From: Bolinopsis microptera
Taxonomy: Eukaryota > Ctenophora > Tentaculata > Lobata > Bolinopsidae
Length of the DNA stretch: 60,000 bases
Direction of reading: 5' to 3'
Assembly: GCF_026151205.1 (NCBI RefSeq)
Contig: NC_087078.1
Coordinates: 16,883,118 to 16,943,117 of the forward strand
Shown here in pieces: positions 53,776 through 60,000 of this stretch. A program made the position numbers and the translations under genes. Below the pieces are notes generated by a model that saw nothing but the letters and a program-made list of their open reading frames with translations, searched no databases and was not told where the DNA came from. The first letter of the stretch is position 1. Each line of letters begins with the position of its first letter.

Positions 53776-54375
53776 ATGAAATCTAACACCTCACAGTCTT
53801 TAAAAATGAATTTCAATTTTTTATTTAGTGTAGTTTCTGCACTGTCCTTTGTCGTTGAATTTCCAGTCAATTCAAACAACACACAGGACTACTTTTTCTT
53901 TGAGGGAAATAACCAAACAGCACACCTATACCGTGAAAACAAAACACTGTTTTTACATTTGAATCACAACCATGGTAAGATGTTCTCATTCTTCAACACA
54001 ACTATAAAAAGGGAAACTTTTCTGTTTTCCTGGAAAGGATTCAAGGTAGATGGAGTGGATATGCTGCTACAAAGATCTAATGGAGATATTCAACATACTA
54101 TATTTGAACACTTTACTTTTGTTTCTCCGATAGTCAATGTTTTAGACATACAATCTCCCACCATGCCTGTTTACAATTTGGAAAAAGATGTAAATTATTG
54201 GTATTTTTTCCTTTTAACGTTTGCAGCAGGAATTTTACTTGAATCTAAAACAAAGGGTTTTAGCATATTCAAACAACTTGTACAGTCATCTAATAACAAT
54301 TTGTATGTAACCACAGAACCTGATTGTAACCAAGGTCTCGGGATGGAAGAGGGTGATTCTTTAACTAAAATATAA
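53776..54375 (+). CDS. Type I membrane glycoprotein candidate of the Polinton (199 aa)
   Basis: A hydrophobic leader (FLFSVVSALSFVVEF, residues 15-29, probably started from the Met at residue 11) precedes an ectodomain with four N-x-T sequons (N34, N46, N55, N74). A transmembrane helix YWYFFLLTFAAGILL (141-155) and a 44-residue tail follow. It lies 12 bp after the coiled-coil gene, so the two look co-transcribed. The family is not recognised. Cys-poor, so unlike common fusion glycoproteins. Confidence 0.65.
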   Translation: MKSNTSQSLKMNFNFLFSVVSALSFVVEFPVNSNNTQDYFFFEGNNQTAHLYRENKTLFLHLNHNHGKMFSFFNTTIKRETFLFSWKGFKVDGVDMLLQRSNGDIQHTIFEHFTFVSPIVNVLDIQSPTMPVYNLEKDVNYWYFFLLTFAAGILLESKTKGFSIFKQLVQSSNNNLYVTTEPDCNQGLGMEEGDSLTKI

Positions 54376-54798
54376 AAGTGTTGCACTGTCACAGCAAAAT
54401 AGCTGACGCTGTAAATTATTAAGTTTTAAGTCTGATATTGATGTTTAATATTCTGTTACGAAATCAAAATATTTCATGAAAGTTATTTCATTGTTTTACT
54501 GTCTCAACACACTCATTTTTGTTTAAAAAGAGTCAAAAAAACATTTGAAACATGAAAGTTTAAGAGAACAGCTGTTAAACCTTAGATCAGGGGTGGTTTT
54601 TCAAGCAGATCATCATAAAGGATCCCAGTCTGTTTCGACTAGTTTACGTCTTGCATTTAAAAATCGCCGTTTCTAGCGGACCGTGAACTAAGAGAGAAGT
54701 TAAGAGAATATCTAGCACTCAACCTGGACCTATAACTGGAACTACCAGGAAAGAGATGCAACTCTTGAACCTTAGTAGCCAAGTCTGATCTTCTGGAT
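54376..54798. other. Polinton right subterminal region without a gene
   Basis: AT-rich up to the terminal repeat; nothing coding. Confidence 0.5.
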
Positions 54799-55100
54799 CA
54801 ATTCTTAAAACACATTTTAAACAAAATAAATAGTTATATCATAAACCTGGGAAACTGTCCAAAATTTAGCACTGTACGTACTCAACTTACCCACGTACGC
54901 CCACAGCACTTTCATAAACCTGGGGAACTGTACAAAATTTAACACTGAACGTACTCGAGTTACCCACAGCACTTTCATAAACCTGGGGAACTGTACAAAA
55001 TTTAACACTGAACGTACTCGAGTTACCCACAGCACTTGCACAACGGGGACCGTTACTTATTTGATTAAGTGACGAGAACTGTTACTATATATCTACTACT
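54799..55100 (-). repeat. Polinton right terminal inverted repeat
   Basis: Inverted copy of the left end but 63 bp longer, because a 63-bp module (GTAACTCGAGTACGTTCAGT... to GTGCTGTGG) is present once more. The outer 20 bp differ slightly between ends while keeping AGTAG. Confidence 0.93.
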
Positions 55101-55106
55101 ATCCTC
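55101..55106. repeat. Target-site duplication, right (ATCCTC)
   Basis: Directly follows the terminal CTACT of the element. Confidence 0.95.
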
Positions 55107-55290
55107 GTGTCACAAGCCTGATAGTAGTAGGGGTCCTCAGAGCATAACAATTGCTCAACAAATGACATAAAAATTGATGTATAGTAAAACTCTTCCGTGT
55201 TGTGACACTTGAACTTCTCTTTGTTGTCTCCTGGGCGAGGGCATTTGTACTTGAGGAACCCGCCATATTCTTCAATGTAGCATACTGGTT
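55101..55290 (-). CDS. Receptor gene exon part upstream of the Polinton insertion
   Basis: Acceptor ATATCATTCAG at 55291. Reads EPVCYIEEYGGFLKYKCPRP, then FKCHNTEEFYYTSIFMSFVE and DPYYYQACDTR. It reaches the 6-bp duplication in the same frame as 43035 leftwards, so the exon is open across the insertion site. Frame and Cys spacing fit the receptor ectodomain. Confidence 0.82.
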
Positions 55291-55383
55291 CTGAATGATA
55301 TTATAAAAGCTAGCTACAATATTTCTCAACAATACATTTTAAAGCTGACACCCTTGAGAGGGCGTAATACTAATAATACTGTT

Positions 55384-55495
55384 ACACGGACTTTGACTTG
55401 GACGGACTTTATTTGAACGGACATTATTTAAACGGACATTAAAATGAACGCTATTGGGTTCCTATAGGGCTCCGTTCAAATAAAGTCCGATAATT
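55384..55495. mobile_element. Fold-back MITE of the GTCCGTTC family in a receptor intron
   Basis: CGGACTTTATTTGAACGGA (55401-55419) and its inverted copy TCCGTTCAAATAAAGTCCG (55471-55489) flank a short loop, with extra GGACGGAC words at the left. It sits between receptor exons 55290 and 55534. Confidence 0.7.
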
Positions 55496-55533
55496 ATGCC
55501 ATGATTATTTTCATGAATAATCCTACGATGTAC

Positions 55534-55673
55534 CTTTGCATTGCAGCCAGATAGCATAACTGTGATCACAGTAATAGAGATGTCTGACGCTAACTCTACA
55601 GTCCGAGATGTTCTTATCACCTTTGTCACACTCCACTAAAAACATTGGTACATCGTTCAAATCTAACCAATTC
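55534..55673 (-). CDS. Receptor gene exon, SRCR domain second half
   Basis: Acceptor TGTTACAG, donor GTACAT. Reads NWLDLNDVPMFLVECDKGDK, then SDCRVSVRHLYYCDHSYAIW and LQC: the C-x-G-x-E...C...C-x-H...A-x-x-x-C half of a scavenger-receptor Cys-rich domain. Phases match both neighbours. Confidence 0.85.
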
Positions 55674-55790
55674 CTGTAACATTGATTAAGTAAATCTATC
55701 GGACTTCATGCATTTCAAAATCAAATCGTTCAAGCTTTCATATATTTCCTCAGATTTCTGATAATCATAGTAACTTAACTAAAAACTTAC

Positions 55791-56034
55791 TTTGAAACAA
55801 ATTCGTAGCTCGTTCTACTCCCAAAATTTCCCTCTTTTACAGGGTATCCAATGTTCTGACAGAATAGACGAACTGTCTGCGTGTTTAAATAATTACTGCC
55901 ACATACTGTCCCTGTCTTCTCCTCTCCAGTTTGTTTGCTAACGAGTGTAACATACAACAGTCCCTCATCTCCGGACGGAGTTACAGTTCCGTTATCATGT
56001 TGTCGAACTAGAGTCGCGTCCTTAAACTCCAAAT
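55791..56034 (-). CDS. Receptor gene exon, SRCR domain first half
   Basis: Acceptor AATTGTTTCAG, donor GTAAGT. Reads LEFKDATLVRQHDNG, GTVCGSNYLN and RLFCQNIGYPV, the typical first half of SRCR (G-T-V-C...FC-x-x-(L/I)GY). Its first two bases need an upstream exon that is not in the window. Confidence 0.85.
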
Positions 56035-56520
56035 CTGAAACAATTCATGATATTATGCGAAGTTTTCCAAATGTACGTCTAAAAAACTGAAAGGTTTTAT
56101 GGTTGCAACGTATGCTTAGTTTTGGAAAAATTTGGAATATAAATGCTAGTTGCTACACAATGAAATGGTTGTTCTAAAAGAGGTCGGAATAATGAAGGAA
56201 GGTTGTCCATGCTTGTTTTTCATGCACGTACAGTGATTGGTTGGCCAATGCTGGAGTTTGATCATCGTCACGTGTCAAATAAGATATGGTTCTCCTCCAT
56301 TGTGGCGAGAATCACATATTATGGGATTATAAAGATTTATTGGCTGATGAATTGAGCCATAATTCAAACATTTTTAAAAGCTGTAATCATAATCATAATC
56401 ATAGCTACTATATAATCTTTATCGGACGTTATTTACCCGGACATTACGTGAACGGACATAATTTTTAACGGACATTAAAATGAGCGCTCGAAGGCATTCA
56501 TGATCAGTATTTAGTTTAAC
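56035..56520. other. Receptor upstream intron with a GTCCGTTC-family fragment
   Basis: 56418-56487 carries GGACATTACGTGAACGGACA and GAACGC-like words of the same family. No exon seen. Confidence 0.5.
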
Positions 56521-56614
56521 TACCTTATCAGAATTTATTTGAACGGACATTCGAATGAACGCAAGGGCCTCCATTGTCCAATTAATGTCCGCTCAAATAA
56601 AGTCTGATAAGGTA
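56521..56614. mobile_element. Compact MITE (94 bp) of the GTCCGTTC family
   Basis: Nearly perfect inverted ends TACCTTATCAGAATTTATTT and AAATAAAGTCTGATAAGGTA, giving the cleanest view of the family termini. No internal gene. Confidence 0.85.
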
Positions 56615-56689
56615 TACCAATTTCAGGAGAAGTAGTAGTACTATTACTAGTATGGTATTTCCAAGAAGTCACTGGAGTAATTTAGTATT

Positions 56690-59600
56690 ATGATCTTCGT
56701 GCCAGTGATCCGCAGAATATTCCACCTTTTTCAAAAAGGTTCCACTGAATCTTTCATCCGTCGTGTTATTCTCAGTTTCAAATTATTCCCGGAGTTAAAA
56801 AGATAATCAGAAATTTTGTTGTGAAAAAAGAGAAGAAACTAAAAAAACTTAGTTTTGTACAGCACTGATCGTCTGATCCAGGACCCGAGTTCGGAAAATT
56901 TCAGAATTAAAACCAAATCAGGTAAGGAAAAAGCCAGTCATGTAACAAAATAGAACACTGAATTTTTCAAAAGTAGCGGAATAGGGAGGAATAAAATTAA
57001 GAAATAAATCCAATATAATTCATATCAGACACAATATTATACATCTGCATATCACGATAGTTACAGTTTCTATGATAAGCGTACTAATACTACTTGGAAA
57101 TGAGCTTTAAACTTTTTCGAGGATTGGAATAATCAGCTAACTTAAAATAATTAGAACTTGATTTTAATTATTGCTCATTAAGCGATCCATCAATCAAGTC
57201 AAATAAAATCATTTACATCAGTTTATCTTTTATGATAAAACTAAATATCTAAATCTTCAAGAGATTTATAAAATCGTCTACACAATAAAATAATTAGATA
57301 ACAAATAATAAATTATATAGAATTCAAATTACTAATTTTGTTAGCATATTTCTTAAACGGTATTCCATAAATTCCAATTGAGTTTTTTTCCGAATGTCTC
57401 ATGACATCAGGACTCATATTTATTTGTAATTGAATATCGCACTTATACTTGCAGTGAAGCACTTACATGTACAGTGAACAGAAAATATATCACAGTAAAA
57501 AATGTCTATACCGCGAACCTCTATACAATTACACCGTGCTCATTCCTTTCCCCGATCTGAAGCCTGTGTTTGGAGAATTCGTGATTCGTGAGAGCTCACA
57601 TCGCTATTATTGACGATGTGAGTGCATACTGCATATCGAATTGTATTCCATAGCAAAACTAGACTTAATATCTTATTTGAGAGGTTGAGGATTAGGATCA
57701 TGGAACTCTCTATATAATAATATCAAGTTTTTGATGTACCGTGCATTTTTTGTTTCTCCCTATAAGCCCAATATAAAGAGGTTTCACTGCATAAGTTCAT
57801 ACATTTTACTTTTCTTACAGTTTCAGTTAACATAAACGAAAAACTCATCTCAAGCAATCAATATACACAAATATAATATCCACAAAAGTTCGAAACTATA
57901 TCACGAGGTTAACTCTGATTAAGATCTTAAATCTCAGATTCTTTGACCATGATTTGAGGGCAAATTAAGAAAATAATCAAATATAATTCATATCATACAC
58001 AATATTATACATCTGCGCATCACAATAGTTACAGTTTCCATGATATATGCAAGCAAGCGAGCTAATACTATTATACTTGGAAATGATCAGCTTTAAACTT
58101 TTTTGAGGATTGGAGTAATCAGCTGACTTAAAATAAGTTTCAATGAATGTGTCCTGGTATTAAACAATAGAACTTGATTTTTATTGCTCATTAAAGCGAT
58201 CCATCAATTAAGTCAAATAAAATCATTTACATCAGTTTATCTTTTATGATAAAACTGAATATTTAAATCTTCAATAGATTTATAAAATCGTCTACACAAT
58301 AAAATAATTGAATAACAAATAATAAATTATATAGAATTCAAATTACTAATTTTAATAGCATATTTCTTAAACGGTATTCCTTAAATTCTCATTGAGTTTT
58401 TTTTCGAATGTCTTGACATCAGAACTCATATCTATTTGTAATTGAATATCTCACGTACACGTGCAGTGAAGCACTTACATGTACAGTGAACCAAAAATAT
58501 ATCACAGTAAAAAATGTCTAGACCGCGAACCTCTTATACAGTATAGTACACCGTGCTTATTTCTTTCCCCGATCTGTAGCCTGTGTTTGGAGAATTCGTG
58601 ACTCGTGAGAGCTCACATCGCTATTATTGATGATGTGAGTGCATACTGCATATCGAATTTTATTCCATTGCAAAACTAGGCTTGTTATCTTATTTGAGAG
58701 GTTGAGGATTAGGATCATGAAACTCTCTATACCAAGTTTTTGCTGTACCGTGCATTTTTTGTTTCTCCCTATAAGCCCAATAGAAAGAGGTTTCACTGCA
58801 TAAGTTCATACATTTTACTTTTCTTACAGTTTCAGTTAACATAAACGGAAAACTCATCTCAAGCTATCAATATACACAAATATAATATCCACAAAAGTTC
58901 GAAACTATACCACGAGGTTAACTCTGATTAAGATCTTAAATCTCAGATTCTTTGTCCATGATTTGAGGGCAAATTAAGAAAATAATCAAATATAATTCAT
59001 ATCATACACAATATTATACATCTGCACATAACGATAGTTACAGTTTCCATGATATATGCAAGCAAGCGTACTAATACTACTATACTTGGAAATGATCATA
59101 TCAGCTTTAAACTTTTTTGAGGATTGGAGTAATCAGCTGACTTAAAATAAGTTTCAATGATGGGGTCCTGGTATTAAACAATAGAACTTGATTTTTATTG
59201 CTCATTAAAGCGATCCAATAATTAAGTCAAATAAAATCATTTACATCAGTTTATCTTTTATGATAAAACTGAATACCTAAATCTTCAATAACTTTATATA
59301 ATCGTCTACATTTTTAACAATCAAATAATTGAATTACAAATAATAAATTATGCGGAATTCAAATTACTAATTTTTTAAGCATATTTCTTAAACGGTATTC
59401 CATAAATTCCCATTGAGTTTTTTCCGAATGTCTTGACATCAGAACTCATATCTAAATATAATTGAATATCGCACTTATACGTGCAGTGAAGCACTTACAT
59501 AGTAATTACATGTACAGTGAACCAAAAATATATCGCAGTACAAAATGTCTATACCGCGAACCTCTATACAATTACACCGTGCTCATTTCTTTCCCCGATC

Positions 59601-60000
59601 TGTAGCCTGTATTTGGAGAATTCGTGATTCATCAGAGCTCACATCGCTATTATTGATGATGTGAGTGCATACTGCATATCGAATTTTATTCCATTGCAAA
59701 ACTAGGCTTGTTATCTTATTTGAGAGGTTGAGGATTAGGATCATGGAACTCTCTATACCAAGTTTTTGCTGTACCGTTCTATTTTCGTTTCTCCCTATAA
59801 GCCCAATATAAAGAGGTTTCACTGCATAAGTTCTTACATTTTACTTTTCTTACAGTTTCAGTTAACATAAACGAAAAATTCATCTCAAGCTATCAATATA
59901 CACAAATATAATATCCACTAAAGTTCGAAACTATACCTCGAGGTTAACTCTGATGAAGATCTTAAATCTCAGATTCTTTGTCCATGATTTAAGGGCAAAT
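56690..60000. repeat. Tandem array of about 1.0-kb units, running off the window
   Basis: Unit ends marked by GATTTGAGGGCAAAT (one copy GATTTAAGGGCAAAT) fall at 57965, 58974 and 60000, giving periods of about 1009 and 1026 bp. The first unit (56690-57965) is longer and matches 34436-35756. Each contains ACCGCGAACCTCTATACA-like and TATAAAGAGGTTTCACTGCA blocks that are partly inverted to each other and resemble pogo/Tc1-type ends. Small minus frames starting MKPL(Y/S)IGLIGRN recur in the array and are repeat, not genes. Confidence 0.92.

Larger units (their letters stand above)
43036..55100. mobile_element. Polinton/Maverick virus-like transposon, 12,065 bp, lacking a visible DNA polymerase
   Basis: Termini AGTAG...CTACT, terminal inverted repeats of 239 and 302 bp, and a perfect 6-bp target duplication. 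It carries integrase, A32-type ATPase, adenain-like protease and a capsid gene cluster, the defining Polinton set. Known full-length elements are usually 15-20 kb with a protein-primed family B polymerase; none of its motifs appear in any frame here. Most genes are on minus, packed with overlaps of 16-26 bp; two are on plus at the right. The element interrupts a receptor exon. Confidence 0.95.

Noticed and set aside
43036-55100. Protein-primed DNA polymerase or helicase in the Polinton
   Set aside because: No frame of sufficient length or with polymerase motifs was found on either strand; its absence is reported instead.
57400-59830. Repeated 64-79-codon minus frames starting MKPL(Y/S)IGLIGRN
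   Set aside because: They recur once per unit of the tandem array, carry different truncations and correspond to partly inverted transposon-like ends, so not a gene family.
1-60000. CRISPR arrays, bacterial operons or ribosome binding sites
   Set aside because: Introns, SINEs, Polinton and animal domain architectures make this eukaryotic; the tandem repeats lack the repeat-spacer pattern.

Overview
The window is nuclear DNA of an invertebrate animal. It shows spliced genes with GT-AG introns, animal-only domain combinations (DENN Rab exchange factor, Fos/ATF3-type bZIP, type-2 cystatin, an SRCR-LDLa-7TM receptor), AT-rich spacers and many mobile elements. The species cannot be fixed from the sequence; any non-vertebrate metazoan would fit.

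Left part (1-12 kb), the gene-rich end. A cystatin gene on + (exons 1-166, 315-434, 847-1842) ends in nine tandem 26-residue Gly/Tyr/Asn/Asp repeats. A DENN-domain gene on - has at least six exons between 11925 and 3798 with compatible splice phases. A complete three-exon Fos/ATF3-like bZIP gene on + (6584-8008), with a CArG/Ets/CRE-type upstream region, sits inside one DENN intron on the opposite strand.

Middle part (12-38 kb), mostly non-coding and transposon-rich. It holds a poly-C minisatellite, several MITE families with clear target-site duplications, a hAT-like non-autonomous element, decayed non-LTR retrotransposons (23.7, 28.2-29.1, 30.1-32.1 and 36.8-37.5 kb), a hAT transposase C-terminus fused to a GC-rich satellite (32.3-33.1 kb), a membrane-protein fragment with a duplicated segment (33.5-34.1 kb), and an acidic gene of 48-residue repeats cut by a nonsense codon (35.7-36.8 kb).

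Right part (38-56 kb), a receptor gene on - encoding SRCR, LDL-receptor class A modules and a seven-helix LGR/GRL101-type GPCR. Its ectodomain exon is split by a 12,065-bp Polinton/Maverick (43036-55100) with AGT...ACT termini, long inverted repeats and a perfect 6-bp target duplication ATCCTC. A decayed MULE-like element lies between its LDLa and 7TM parts. The Polinton encodes an integrase with chromodomain, an A32-type packaging ATPase, an adenain-like protease, a major capsid protein and minor virion-type proteins. No protein-primed DNA polymerase is visible. The place where one might be expected holds a divergently oriented pair: a zinc-finger/coiled-coil protein and a glycosylated type I membrane protein.

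The window ends (56.7-60 kb) in a tandem array of about 1.0-kb units. The units are related to the 3' end and flank of the 48-residue-repeat gene.
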